A DNA stretch of 64,000 nt. It comes from Polytrichum commune. Taxonomy: Eukaryota > Streptophyta > Polytrichopsida > Polytrichales > Polytrichaceae. Below the pieces are notes generated by a model. That model had not been told where the DNA came from and did no database searches. It saw only the letters and a program-made list of their open reading frames with translations. Shown here one piece after another: positions 1-10,976 of the stretch. Location of the stretch: positions 8,124,001 to 8,188,000 of the forward strand of contig OX485806.1 in the NCBI GenBank assembly GCA_950295325.1. The letters are read 5' to 3'. Position 1 is the stretch's first letter. The number at the start of each line of letters is the position of its first letter. Position numbers and translations under genes: made by a program.

Positions 1-1200
1 AGGATTGAGGGTACCATACAAAATGTGGAGAGGTTTCAGTTAAAGTGTTGAGAGCTCATAGCGGAAATTAATCGTGCTAGTTTAGAGGAGGACATAGAAA
101 GTTTAAAGTTGTAGCAATTGGTTCCAATGAATCTAAAAGGAAACATTGATAGTTAGAAACATGCACACCACTTAATGACTACCATTACAAGAAGCCTAGT
201 GCTTTTGGACACACACCACGTACTTCTTGACAATGGATACCAAAAATGATGACCAAGTTTAGGATTTCGTACCAGAAACTCAACATTCTTCGCCAACAAA
301 GTTGCAATCTCAAGATGTCCAACTATCACTGCCACACTATGTACTTGTGAGGCAATGATTCATCTTTCTCACATCCCTCCAATGCCTTCTTCGTAGATAC
401 ATGATTCCCTTCAATCTTCACCTCCGCTCTAGTTTGCCTACGTTGTTTAGGTGGATTTGGCTATTAAGCACATTGGATGAGGAACTTGAGGTGTTTGTAG
501 ATGCACTTGATGATCGTTCTTCCCCATACTCACCAATAATGTTGGGTTTTGTTCCATCATATGTGGACATGGGCGATTCATGTGTCCTAACATCTCTCAA
601 TGCTACTCGGTAGCACCGATGGTCATTAGAAACTAGTCCTAGGAATGATGAGGAAGATAGGAGAACCATAGTCGGAAGGGGTAGAGTGTTCATGTGCTTT
701 CACCCCAAAGTCTTGAACCTTATCATGGAAAAGACACATTAGTTGGCAATGGTCAAGGACTAAAGCCGTGGAAGGAGGAGATTTTGGAATCTTGATTCTT
801 TATGCTTATTAGTGAATGGTGTGTCATGTGGGAAGAGTTGATTACCTCGCTTCTTTTTCATCGTCATTGGATTTTTTTTTATATGAGATTTAACGTTGAA
901 AGTGTGTTAGACATGTTGTCCTTGTGTAGTTATCTTATGGGTCCAAGAGGAAATGGCACGGGCTCAAGTTAAAGCTAAGTTTTCAATTGATTTTTTTTTT
1001 AATTTAAAAAATCTTATGTACAAACTGGGCCAAAAATACTCATGGGATAATTTGAAAGAGGATGGCATCATAGTGCTTGTGCAACTCACTAGAATTGCTA
1101 AGGTTAATTTGAAAATAAATTGATGAAGCTCAACCACATGTCCAAAAAAACTGGAAGGATCTAACCACCAAATCCTCATTTCTTTAGTAGACTAAGGAAA
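1..1200. other. no gene recognised (AT-rich, old element debris)
   Basis: Short open frames only. On the plus strand around 950-1110 the sequence reads through as a lysine-rich peptide without stops. It lies just upstream of the LINE-like fragment at 1.2-1.5 kb and could be an older part of the same element, but I do not recognise a domain in it. Confidence 0.5.
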
Positions 1201-1221
1201 TTTGTTGGATTTTATTCACAA

Positions 1222-1525
1222 TTGTGTATTGCTAGGGCTTCAGCTTCTAGACTAGAAGACAAAACCTCCCAAGAATACCTTCAGTATTGTCAAGCTAGTC
1301 TCCATCTTGATCCTCAAAATGAGCATCATAAAAGAAAAAGTAAAACATTGCGCGCTCATCTTCAAGAGACGGCTACATGGAAAGAGGACGGCCGTCCTAC
1401 TACCTCTAGAAATATTTTAGATTAGATTAGGATGAGCAAATTCTACTTCTGGTCTATTCGAGAGAGACCAACTAGCGGTCTCATCACGGAGTTGTATGAT
1501 CAAGATGATCAACTTGTCTATTCTA
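1222..1525 (+). pseudogene. LINE ORF2 fragment (linker between endonuclease and reverse transcriptase)
   Basis: The plus-strand frame reads a charged peptide ending near TTSRNILD. After a stop it continues MSKFYFWSIRERPTSG and LITELYDQDDQLVYSRE. In plant LINE ORF2 proteins the segment between the endonuclease and the RT has a tryptophan-rich 'W..xGD..TKFF' region followed by 'I..L.D..G'. This fragment fits that shape, and so does the linker of the minus-strand LINE at 27.7-32.0 kb. No catalytic motif remains. Family recognition rests on the peptide pattern alone. Confidence 0.4.
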
Positions 1526-2700
1526 GAGAGGTCTAGGCATGTGCTTGAAACTCGCTCAACATGTTTGGAGGTATGATGCCAACATCATTTGGCAAATCTC
1601 ATCAAAGATTGGCACTTGGGGTGTGAGGTGCTCGTTCTCCCTCCTTCATTGTCTTGTTGATAGCAGCCTTACAAACCTCTTTGCAAGTGCCACATGGTTT
1701 GATTTTGTCTTCGCCGTCAATTGCTTTGGAGGCAGAGAAGTGACTTAGTGTTTAATGCTACAAAGTGGCTAATTGAAAAGCTACGCACATAGCTTGGTAT
1801 TCTTTGGTGGACTTCGAGAGGTTGGAATGGCAACATACTTGAAGGAACTTGATAAATCTCTGGATGTTGGTTACCAAAATGTTTTTAGTCAATTTCACTT
1901 GATGTGGTGTGTATGGGGGCTCATTGTTACCATAAGTTGTTTGGAGTTCACTTGGAAGATAAGACCCAAGATGGGTATTTTTACTTGGTCCCCTCATGGC
2001 TCGGCTTTATCGAGTCACTTGGTGGTTGTATTTTATTCTTGCAATGGAATTCATTCAATTTGTGTAAAAAAGTAAAAAAGTAAAAGGGATTGAAGACTTT
2101 GAGTTAGTATATTCTAGTGAAAGTAAATCAAGGCGAATCAACAACAAATACATAGGGTGAAGGTTTTAACCGTGTCCCCCATGGTAAGTCCTCAAATACA
2201 AAATTTGTGGATGATGTCAATCATATGACTAAACCAATTCATGATAGTTTATTGACTTGTTTTTGGTCATGTGGTGATATCAACTCTCAAAACAAGTATT
2301 TTTCTTCACTATATCAGTTTAGCTTTTTGAATTAAAAGGGATGGGATCTTCAAACAAACTATGTTATTATTAGTAAGAGTATGGACGAATGTGAGATCTA
2401 TCCAAGTGATCTTAAGAATGAATATCTTACTTTGGACAATGAGTGTCGTTTTGCCTAGCAAAATAAAAGACTACTTAAGACCAAGCTGACATGCACGTCT
2501 ACGTGGCATAAGATGCCAAAGATAGAATACTTTCTAGATTTTTGACCACAAAGTTGCTTGCATATATAATTATAAAATACATTTAAAACCATTAACTCTT
2601 AAGGGACCACACATAACATTATTTAGCCACATGGGCTGGTTCCATGTTCTTGGAATATGTCAATTATATTTTGTGGGCCCCCAAACAAACTAAAAATATT
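1526..2700. other. intergenic, no recognisable feature
   Basis: A 100-residue plus-strand open frame lies at 1773-2075. It overlaps an opposite-strand frame of similar length and has no recognisable motif, so I do not call it a gene. The rest is AT-rich single-copy-looking sequence. Confidence 0.5.
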
Positions 2701-2704
2701 CTTA

Positions 2705-2915
2705 TACTATTCATACATTCAGGTTGATACTCGGAAAAGTGGATGGAATTATACTCCCAACACTATTCATAAGAATCATTGTTCATCCTAGTATTATTCA
2801 TAGGAAACACTATCAATCCCAATATTATTCACTAAAAATACTATTCATAGCATCACTATCACTAATCATACCGACATTATTCACAATATTCATACTGACA
2901 CTATTCATTACGTGT
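2705..2915. repeat. ACTATTCAT-type degenerate minisatellite
   Basis: The words ACTATTCAT, ATTATTCAT and ATTATTCAC recur about every 20-35 bases over roughly 200 bp (for example near 2707, 2761, 2794, 2823, 2842, 2876 and 2902). Spacers are variable, so this is an old, diverged tandem array. An 11-base T run follows at 2929-2937 and the neighbourhood. Confidence 0.55.
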
Positions 2916-4430
2916 ACTGATGTAAACTTTTTTTTTATTTTCTAAGTTTCTTCCCATGAAGGTAAAATAACAAATGCCCATGCCAAATACTAAATACATA
3001 ACGGAACACAACTATGCAGTTGAATATGTTATGCAATATTTGTAAAAAAAATGAGATGTCTTGAAAGTTAATACTTAATGGATTCTAAAGTCATTTCTCA
3101 AAATGAAGAAATCATTGTGTTATGCTTGTGTTGTGCTATGTTTTTATGTTAACTACTTATTAAATAATCATGTGTTAATTAAATAATATGTTCTTTCTAT
3201 GCAAACACTAAAGTTTATTACACAAAGTAAGTAGAAATATGATCACATGTGGTTATGATGACCAAATTTACAATATATAAGCATCAAGCTATTTCAACGG
3301 GTACACAAAAAGTGATGAAGTTGTTTGGCGTTAATATGCACCTCATAACACTTTGGTTAAATGCTCGGGGAGGTCACTGTCCCTTAGAATAAGTATACCT
3401 ATGATAACATAGCTATTGATCTACTTGAATGGATAATAAGACATCATGATGTTTGAAATAATGGTAAATTGTTGTGAGTATATTCCCTCATGGGTGATCA
3501 TAAATTGTTAAATGATTGATTTAATGTTGCCCTACATTACTTACATCTAAACAAAAACTCCGAATTCCCCAAAGTGAACAGTCAAGCCCGGTGGAAAGCA
3601 ACATGGTAATATCTCAACAACAACAATGATTTACATGTACATGTTGTTAACAAAACAATACCAGATGATACAATACATGTTGATAACAAACAATACAAGT
3701 TTTGTGCTCACCAACACAATTTAGGGGATTTCAAAATTATGGCATAGTTAGAGATCATGAGAATCCGTTGAGGTGTTCATTTCAAGTGTGAGTTTATCGT
3801 CCCTTTGATTACTCACAAAAAATCAACAATTGTCCATCCATTCTTCATAATTGAAGTGGAAGGTATATGATTCTACAAATGTAACCCCAAGTTATTTCCA
3901 TGGTATTTTATATGTGCCATTAGGTAATTCTAATGCTATACTACATAAAATATTTTGATATTCTACAAATGCTATACTACATAAAATAAAATTTCACACA
4001 CCTAGAGCACACCTCAATATAAGGAATAAATTTATAAATTCCACTCAAACTAATATATCAGATCCTATAGTTTATTGCACATAGTGTGTACGTTCTTCAC
4101 CAATGTCCCCCCTAAGGTTAAAGGGTTTAGGGGTTTAAGTGATAATGTTGTTGTTGCCATACCTATCTTATAGGGGTATAGGCTATTTAATCCCATGTAA
4201 GCAATTATTTTCTTGTATGTATTTTTGGAATTCCCATTATATGGAATAAATTGTGTATCGGGAACGGTTTTCAAAAGTTCCACGAGCGGTAAGTAATGTG
4301 GTTTCATTTATTCAATAGGTTTACCACCACCGACACTTAGAATTCAAGAAGAGGATTATGTGAGCTCACTTAACTTCTGGCCTTGGATTCAAAACCCTAA
4401 GTTAAGGTGCTAAGCTATTATTTGCCTAGT
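2916..4430. other. intergenic, AT-rich, no gene seen
   Basis: No frame longer than about 80 codons and no domain. A word shared with the left terminus of the hAT-like MITE at 56.7 kb (CGGGGAGGTCACT) occurs near 3368, but no matching right end was found nearby. Confidence 0.5.
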
Positions 4431-4439
4431 GGTTGGGCC

Positions 4440-6200
4440 CCTTCTTCTTTTTGAGTTAACGGCTCTTTCTTGCCAACCCAAGTCTACAGTTGCATGGACA
4501 ACTCATGTCTCCTTATATTCATCGATAGGTGGATTGCTCTCCTCCTCATGCTCAACATGAACCTCTACATCCTCGGCCCTCCTACTTGTTGTTTCCTTAT
4601 CACGACCAATACATGCGGCTCCTCCCAATTGCATTCTTCCCTTCTCCTTCTTCTTCCTCTTCCTCAACAACTTCAACATCGACTTCTACTTCTTCAGGCT
4701 CTTCATCTTCCTTTTCCTCTATTTCCCCTTCTTCTTTCTTAGAGGCTCCCTCATTTGGCAAATCTTCTTTCTCAGAATTGGTCTTTATGCCCCAACAATA
4801 TCATGCACCAACCTTTGGTTTTTGTCTTAGCTCCTTTTGAGGTAAGAGTTTTCCTGCTAATGCTTGACTGCTAGGTGGTTACCTCGGTGACAACAATGAC
4901 AACAAAGTCTACCTACTCCTATTTGTTGTGTGAGCCCTTTCCATAGTGATTTATGTGCTTGGTGGGTCTGCATCCCCTCCCAACGAAGCAACTCTTCCGA
5001 CAATGTCTATAGGGTTGTCGTTCATCAATATGTAAGGCACATACTCGTCTATGCGCTTGCAACTTGCATCATCAATATTGTTCATCCTATGATTACACGA
5101 CAACTAGTTAAGTAGTTGCTTTTGTGTTTGATCTAGTTGTTACCCCACGAGTGGCCTTTGTCCCTACTCATATACTCACAACCTAGTTAGTTGTTGCTTC
5201 CATGACCCCGTATGTTGTTGCTCCTATGTATGCAACTGTAGTGTTGGCTGCACCTTGCTCTGTGGTTGGATGGGCTACTTGTTTCATCGTTCCGACAACA
5301 AGACGTTGTTTATGTGTTACTAACTCGGGTTCGGCCATTGATGCTAGTCCCCCCCCCCCCCCCCATTTTCTCAGACCTCGTGTACAATTGTATGTTTTTC
5401 TTGGCATGTGTTGCACCAGGAGCCGCATGCTCAGTTGATCAAGAGTTGTTCTCATTGTTGAATACTTGTCTGAAGTCATTGTATAGTGTTGGCATTGTAC
5501 CCTTCTTTCTTTGCATGCGAGCATGCATCTTAAAATTGTCACATATGTGATCAAATATATGCCTCTATGTGTTTTTCCTATTTCGGAATTGTTGAAATCC
5601 GTCTTGACCTATTGCTCTACCTTTGCCTCTCTCTCTTGGTGTTATGTGAGATGTGCTCGCATTGGGTTTCTGGCAACCTTAGTTGGACTTTTATGTGTTT
5701 CATTGCATTCCTTCACTTCGTGTTTCCAGCTAAAGCAAGCTCTGCATTGTATTGGTTAATTATCGTAATCTACTAGCACTTTCCGTGGTGGAAATGCTTT
5801 CCTCTAACTCCAGAACAATGCTAATCACCCACCCTCTACTAACTTGGAGGTTGATGCAAAATGTTGCATCTTTGGTGGTGTCATTTGTGGTATCAATGCG
5901 AATAATCTCCCCTAATGATCCATCAATGGCATAAAGGCGGTCATGGTGTTCATAAGCCAAGTTTTGCAATGAAACCCCTGTTTGGAAACGCTAGATTGCT
6001 AGGGTTCTCGGGGTTAAACCCATGCACCCAACTTTGAAACATGCACATTCCCCACGTGGAATTGTAAGGAAACAACACCAACACATTCTGAAGTGCATCC
6101 CTCTCAACTCCACCAAGAAAGAAATAACCTTTACCTACTTTCTTATGAAATGTGAGCGTGGTTCTTCTAAGATCTTGGTTTAGGGTTTGCAACTAACCCT
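4440..6200 (-). pseudogene. decayed retroelement ORF1/Gag-like gene (DUF4283-like domain plus CCHC zinc knuckle)
   Basis: On the minus strand, two overlapping frames meet at a frameshift near 5960. The first (6192 to 5950) contains FFLGGVERDALQNVLVLFPY and WVHGFNPENPSN. The second (about 5969 to 5760) contains LAYEHHDRLYAIDGSLGEII, RIDTTNDTTKDATFCINLQV and SRGWVISIVLE. This matches the DUF4283 layout: an 'F.P.FNP' turn, then '.LP....L..I...LG....ID', then 'R.CV...'. About 15 codons on, at 5746-5705, comes a perfect CCHC knuckle, CRACFSWKHEVKEC (C-X2-C-X4-H-X4-C). Further downstream the frame is rich in Glu/Lys (complement of the CTT/TTC tract at 4640-4760). Such proteins bind nucleic acid and are encoded as ORF1 of plant LINEs or by related retroelements. 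Stops and at least one frameshift make it non-functional. No endonuclease or RT of the same element was found below 4.4 kb. Confidence 0.55.
5349..5364. repeat. poly-C tract (16 C)
   Basis: An uninterrupted run of 16 C. It is one of nine G or C homopolymers of at least 10 bases in the window (see findings). Confidence 0.9.
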
Positions 6201-7334
6201 CCATAGTTTGAGGATCAAGTTTAGGTCCGACACATGTTGCAATCAAGAGGGCTATATGTGCAATCGACATTTGAGAGTTAACTTTAAATGTAATCATGTC
6301 CTTTCTCACTTAGAAACCACTTAAGTTCCTCTCAACATCTTGAGGGAGGATCTCACCAATTCGTTCTCTTCTCCCACAACTTGTTGGCTAGATTGAGCCA
6401 TATTTCAACCACCCCTTTGTCATTCCATTGTCATGCTTAATTGAAATTGTTGGCTATGATGATGATTCTTTGGCACAAGCTGAGTCGAATGAGGAAGGGG
6501 AGGAGCCCTAATCGCATTGGGATCTATACCCTAGCATATTGTTGTCATGCTTAGAACGCATAGTGCTAATATTGTAGAATCAATTGCATCACTAGGATCT
6601 CATTAGGAAGAAAACAACCAAAGGATGAGTCGAAAGTTGAATGTAGGGAGGAGTTGCGAGATCTAGATCTTAGATCTATTTAACATTAGGATCTTGAGAC
6701 GTTGTGGAAATAGGAGAGGTCTAATATAATTAAGTGTAGGAGGAGATCAACAACCTAGAGGAACTAATCAAGCCAATGTGAAGGAGACATTTGCAACAAA
6801 GGTATGATACGGGAGGGGACCAAGATTCGACCCAAGGTTGGAGGACAAAGGTGGATGGGTAGATGGTGAAGCGGCCAAGCAAGCATTGTACTCTACGTCC
6901 CCTATTATATAATGGATTATTTTAGATTACCACTTGCAATTTCTATGGACTGAGACTTTGTGGGTCAAAAATTCGGCTAGAATTCCAAATATGGTCTCCA
7001 TAATTTATTATAGTACTATAAAGAAACACAAACATGTCTATAGTGAGTGATGGGATGCCTACATTGGCAAGATCCATGATTATGTTCCTTTCCAACAAAG
7101 TAACAGGTGTCAAGATTCCCATTGCCGCATTCATTCAAAAGCTCTTCACGTAATCTTGGAATATTGTCTGTTAAATAAGCATCTGTAATGGTTTGCACCT
7201 CATTATTTAATCGGCACTCCACCTTAGGCGGGAGGATATTAAAGCCGAGTAAATTAAACCAGCATATTCACTTTGCTTGTTTCAATGAAGCCTAAATCCC
7301 AGGGGGACAGCCAGCTTCCACTTTGAATGGTTCC
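6201..7334. other. intergenic, no gene seen
   Basis: Short opposing frames only. The block at 6320-6560 may be the upstream end of the ORF1-like element, but I see no motif in it. Confidence 0.45.
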
Positions 7335-7690
7335 GTATACACTTTAAACTCCGTAGTATCAACCTCCTTAATGTCACTCCTTTCTTTATATCCTAAAACC
7401 CTAGGGAACAGATGTTCTTGGTTCAAATCTTACTCTACACTGTCATGTTTCCCTCCCATTTATCATGGGTTCTAACATCAAAATAAACCACATGCTTGCA
7501 CGCTTCAGGTTGTCATCATTGTAAATATTATCATTATTGCAATGTTGACTTTGTGTTATTCCATAATGTCACATGCTACAGTAATTCTCTTTAATCATGC
7601 ATTCATGTTAAGACTAAAAAACTCTTTAATATCACATGCACTTTGGTTTGCTAGAAGCGTGATGTTACGGAGTTTAGAGTGTAATGGACA
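7335..7690 (+). repeat. dispersed repeat R1, copy A (empty-site copy)
   Basis: Direct-orientation relative of 14338-14802. Shared anchors include ACTCCGT(A/G)(G/A)TATCAACC, AAACCCTAGGGAAC(A/G)GATGTTC followed by GTTCAAATCT, a CACTTTG..TAATTCCATA block, and a CATGTGCACTTTGGTT block. Copy A runs through GGAGTTTAGAGTG near 7671-7682. In copy B a MITE is inserted at exactly that place. Confidence 0.6.
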
Positions 7691-7833
7691 GTGGCCAAAC
7701 ACACGTCTCGCGTGCAAAAACATTCAAATCATAATGACGAATGTTAATAAAAGCCATGGAATCTTTTTAATGCTACCAAAAAAGATGAAAAGTAAATGAA
7801 CCTAACATCGGTGTTGTCACCGACGTGAATGAA

Positions 7834-8191
7834 GGTCACTTCACACATGAGCCAAGGGCCGTGACCATGTGATTATGAAGGCCCTCGACTCTCATTCAAA
7901 AGCCATACCAATTGTTTAACTAATATGGTATGCATGAGTTTGCATCATGCCTACCTCTTGAAGGTGGGCATGATGCAAATTCCAGCAGACCATGAATCAT
8001 TATCCATAGTCTGCCATGTAGGAATCCATGCAGATTTTTCATCCATGATAATCTCTATAGGCCCTTACATCTTCACGTTCACCTTCTAATGTGAAGTGAA
8101 GTGAACTTGGACGGTCTTGCTCTCTTCGACGAATGAGAGATCTTATAATACAATGGTCCCGGGCCTTGAGGTTCGTGTGTGAAGTGGCCCC
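7834..8191. mobile_element. Tourist-like MITE (TIR GGNCACTTCACACAYGAGCC), copy 1
   Basis: A 358-bp element. The left end is GGTCACTTCACACATGAGCC. The right end is the complement of GGGGCCACTTCACACACGAA. It is flanked by GAA (7831-7833) and GAG (8192-8194), a probable 3-bp target duplication. A related uninterrupted sequence at 9080-9118 reads GTGAATGAGTG across the insertion point, so it works as an empty site. The interior holds an imperfect hairpin around 7945-7985 (TTGCATCATGCCTACCTC pairing with its complement). There is no coding capacity, so it would be mobilised in trans by a PIF/Harbinger-type transposase. Confidence 0.75.
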
Positions 8192-9126
8192 GAGTGTCCA
8201 TTGACCTAGGATTATTCATGATTTTCCTTGACATAACATTATGAAACAACTGCATTTTATTCTAAGGGACCAAGGAGGAAGTGGCATTATTCCGATATCA
8301 ATGCTTTGGGAGGCGCATATTCTTTGTCCTCTAGTCTGAAGATGACTCGTCCATGAAGGACAAAGGAGAGTTTCTAACCGAGAGCAGTACGTAGTTGGAA
8401 TACTAAAACATTGCTGAAATGTGTTCTATATGATATCAAGTACTCATTTCAATAAACATGTTATAGTGTTGGGGTCAGCTCTCCCCTCATCATAAGACCT
8501 AATGGGTGAGTCCACATGGGACATATCTTTAGTACCCTCCCCCACCCTTAAAAAAATCAAGCTTTATGTCATAGTACACCCATAACATTATGTAGTTGCT
8601 ATTATTTATTCCGTTCTAATAATATATTAGTGATAGTGCTTCACCCGAATCTCACTCGTTTTTCAAATTGAATTGACTCACAAACAAGCATGCATAAAGT
8701 ATAATTCAAGCACCTTCCATGATATATTCCCAACCCCACCCAATGTGGTCACTCGACTAAATAATGTCATGCCAAATGACAACATGTACCATGTCGCAGC
8801 AGTTGCACCCTGTTGTATTTTGAATATCAAGACTTAGTTCTGATGATTAGAAATGGAAAGAGAACATACTGTAGTCAAGCGGTTGTATGATTTTATGGGC
8901 TACAACCGTAAGGTGTAAAGTTTGTTTACAATAACACAAGTATTACAAGTATGATGCGGATAGTGCAAAAAACAATCGAAAGATAAGAACAAATGCAGAT
9001 AAAATTCATGAATCATTTTTTTTGTGATGCTCAAGAAAGAAGATAATACAAAAGAAGAAAATAAAATAGACCATAACATCAGTGTCGGCACCAACGTGAA
9101 TGAGTGTTCGTTGACCTAGATTGTTC
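8192..9126. other. intergenic; contains the empty-site relative of MITE copy 1
   Basis: No gene. Positions 9080-9118 resemble the two flanks of the MITE at 7834-8191 joined together (an ACGTGAATGAGTG core followed by TTGACCTAG). The rest is AT-rich and unremarkable. Confidence 0.55.
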
Positions 9127-9130
9127 ATGA

Positions 9131-9280
9131 GGGGCTGATCACACCAACCACTTATGGTACTATCCGTTAGCATCTCTGGCTGTAATAGTGTGAAAAGTGG
9201 TAGGCCAACATCTATTTCTCAACATAATCCCCAACAATTTCACGGTTGGAACTAGACGGAAAGTTTGGTGTGATCGGGGC
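9131..9280. mobile_element. 150-bp MITE (TIR core GATCACACCAA)
   Basis: The left end GGGGCTGATCACACCAA and right end TTGGTGTGATCGGGGC are inverted copies. ATGA flanks both sides (9127-9130 and 9281-9284), a likely 4-bp or longer target duplication. Non-coding, superfamily undetermined. Confidence 0.6.
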
Positions 9281-9284
9281 ATGA

Positions 9285-10142
9285 GTTTGCCTCTATTACA
9301 ACTGCAAGTGTATAACTTGTTTAATTATCGGTAAGCATAAGTACTTATGTGTGTGGACAGTGTTGTAAACTGTGCAAAAACTCGTACACATGCTCGAAAT
9401 TAGTGAACGCCATGTTTGCCACTTCAATGACACCGACTTCGCCTCGGGCTTTCAGATGTAATTAGAGGTTCTCACCCGCTTAGGAACTCGTTAAGTGTAA
9501 CATGTAAAAGGGTACATGAAAAACTGGCACTAAAGTAGAAATATGGAGAACAATGAAAATAAGCAAAAAGAGTGGCTTCAAAATTGTACAATGTTTTTCA
9601 GAGACGGAGGTGAGAAAATGAGGAGGATTGCAAGTTGTTTCATAAGTTTGTTTTCCGAAAATAATTGGTTACATTTTCTCAAAGAGGTAAATTAAGTCAC
9701 ACCCCACACTTGTATAGTAGAGTGTCTCCAATTCGAGCATCAAAATATCATACTGTGCATATGAATGCACACAAAGCATTCAACTCAATGACACCCAAAA
9801 GTGATCCCAAGTGGTGAGACACATGACCTATCCAACCAATCACTGCATCCTTTTCCAAACACCACTTTTAAAATTAGCCATTTTGGGTCCATACAACAAT
9901 CATTCTACTCCTAGGCTAGTGCACCAATGGTGGTCATTCACAATTTTATGTTTTTCTACCTTACATTACCTAAATTTAACGAGAAGCCCACAAAAAAGAA
10001 ATAAATTAAAAGAAATTTAATGTTCATGCACCAACATGAATGTGAGCCCGTTCTTTTTATACTAATCATGGGTGTCCATGATGTTGGTTAAGGTGTATAT
10101 TGGCTTCCTTTGAAAAACGGGCTATGTGGAGCCAGGAATAAC
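9285..10142. other. intergenic with a short diverged repeat
   Basis: No gene. Positions 9425-9482 resemble 11128-11192 (both read like TGACAYYGACTTYGCCTYGGG followed by TAATT.GAGGTTCT), an old duplicated segment of unknown origin. Confidence 0.45.
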
Positions 10143-10145
10143 TAA

Positions 10146-10332
10146 TACCATGCCCACACTAGGGCTAGTCGTTGGTCTTGGACAGTAGGATGAGTCCCTC
10201 TTGATAGGGAAGGTTTTATTGTTGCCAATAAGGATTTTTTATCCTACTCACAATAAGCCTATTGGATGCACATCAAGATGGAAGCCCTCCCACTAATGTG
10301 GGCTAGTTGCAAATCCTACTATGGGCATGGTG
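10146..10332. mobile_element. 187-bp MITE with TAA target duplication
   Basis: It starts TACCATGCCCA and ends TGGGCATGGTG, with a further inverted GGGCTAGT-type word just inside the ends. TAA at 10143-10145 and 10333-10335 fits the 3-bp TWA target preference of PIF/Harbinger-type (Tourist) elements. Confidence 0.6.
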
Positions 10333-10457
10333 TAAGAAGAAAGGTGAGAGATAGGAATTAGATAGACCCGCATAGAACTTGTTTACAAAGATGGTTATTG
10401 TGTTGTGGAGTCATCTATTCGTTGATGGCTTTCATGGTCCCTCTCAAGCTCTAACTA

Positions 10458-10974
10458 CAGTAGCCTCCTGGTAAAGTACGCATCCCGGTAAAGTACGCAT
10501 TATTTTCCCGAAAAAATAGGGTTCATATTTATTTAGTTCAACATGTCATGGATTGTCATTTGGCACAAGTTTTGAAGATTCTTGCGTTTGGCTTTCAAGG
10601 TGACAGCCCGGACCTTACTTTGAAACGATTCAAACAACTTTCTAAGATCATCGAATGTTTCCTCATCCTCTTCTTGAACTTCGGAGCAGAGCAACTGATC
10701 CTCTATATCAACCACTTGCTTATAAAGTGACTCGAATCCCTTAAATACAATGGTGTTTCCTAAACCCGAACCTGACGCTTGAGAGGTAAGAATATCTTCA
10801 TCATTGTCATTGTCCATATTCTCTTCAGCAATCTTCATTGTCTCCCGTTCGGTTTCTTCGACATTGCAGCCGAATCAAGCGATTAGGAAGTGATTGGTCT
10901 AAAGTGCGCACCTACCGGCTAAGTACGCACAATCCTCCCATGTTCAAGTTGCGTACTTAGGCGGGAGGCTACTG
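10458..10974 (-). mobile_element. pogo/Tigger-like deletion derivative
   Basis: A 517-bp element. The left end is CAGTAGCCTCCTGGTAAAGT. The right end is the inverse, TTAGGCGGGAGGCTACTG. It is flanked by TA dinucleotides (10456-10457 and 10975-10976), the target duplication of the Tc1/mariner/pogo group. The CAGTA terminus is typical of plant pogo-like elements. The GGTAAAGTACGCA motif occurs twice in tandem at the left end (10470-10500). GTACGCA-type words also occur twice near the right end (10919-10956), as expected for subterminal transposase-binding sites. It contains the coding fragment at 10533-10838. Confidence 0.7.
10533..10838 (-). pseudogene. C-terminal remnant of the pogo-like element's protein
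   Basis: A 101-codon minus-strand frame inside the pogo-like TIRs. It is acidic at the start (ENMDNDNDEDI) and then helical and basic (ESLYKQVVDIEDQLLCSEVQ, then KLFESFQSKVRAVTLKAKRK). The frame runs upstream only to a stop near 10880, so the HTH and DDE portions expected of a transposase are missing. I do not see a catalytic motif. Assignment to the element's transposase comes from its position between the TIRs, not from sequence recognition. Confidence 0.4.
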
Positions 10975-10976
10975 TA

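Noticed and set aside
3361-3385. Second hAT-like MITE end (CGGGGAGGTCACT)
   Set aside because: Only 13 bases match, with no inverse end or target duplication nearby.
5183-5554. 123-codon minus-strand frame through a poly-C tract
   Set aside because: It includes a Gly run from the homopolymer and overlaps several other frames. Best seen as part of the decayed ORF1-like element.
7410-7440. tRNA-like B box (GGTTCAAATCT) in repeat R1, suggesting a SINE or tRNA gene
   Set aside because: No A box at a proper distance and no cloverleaf. The second copy has AGTTCAAATCT.
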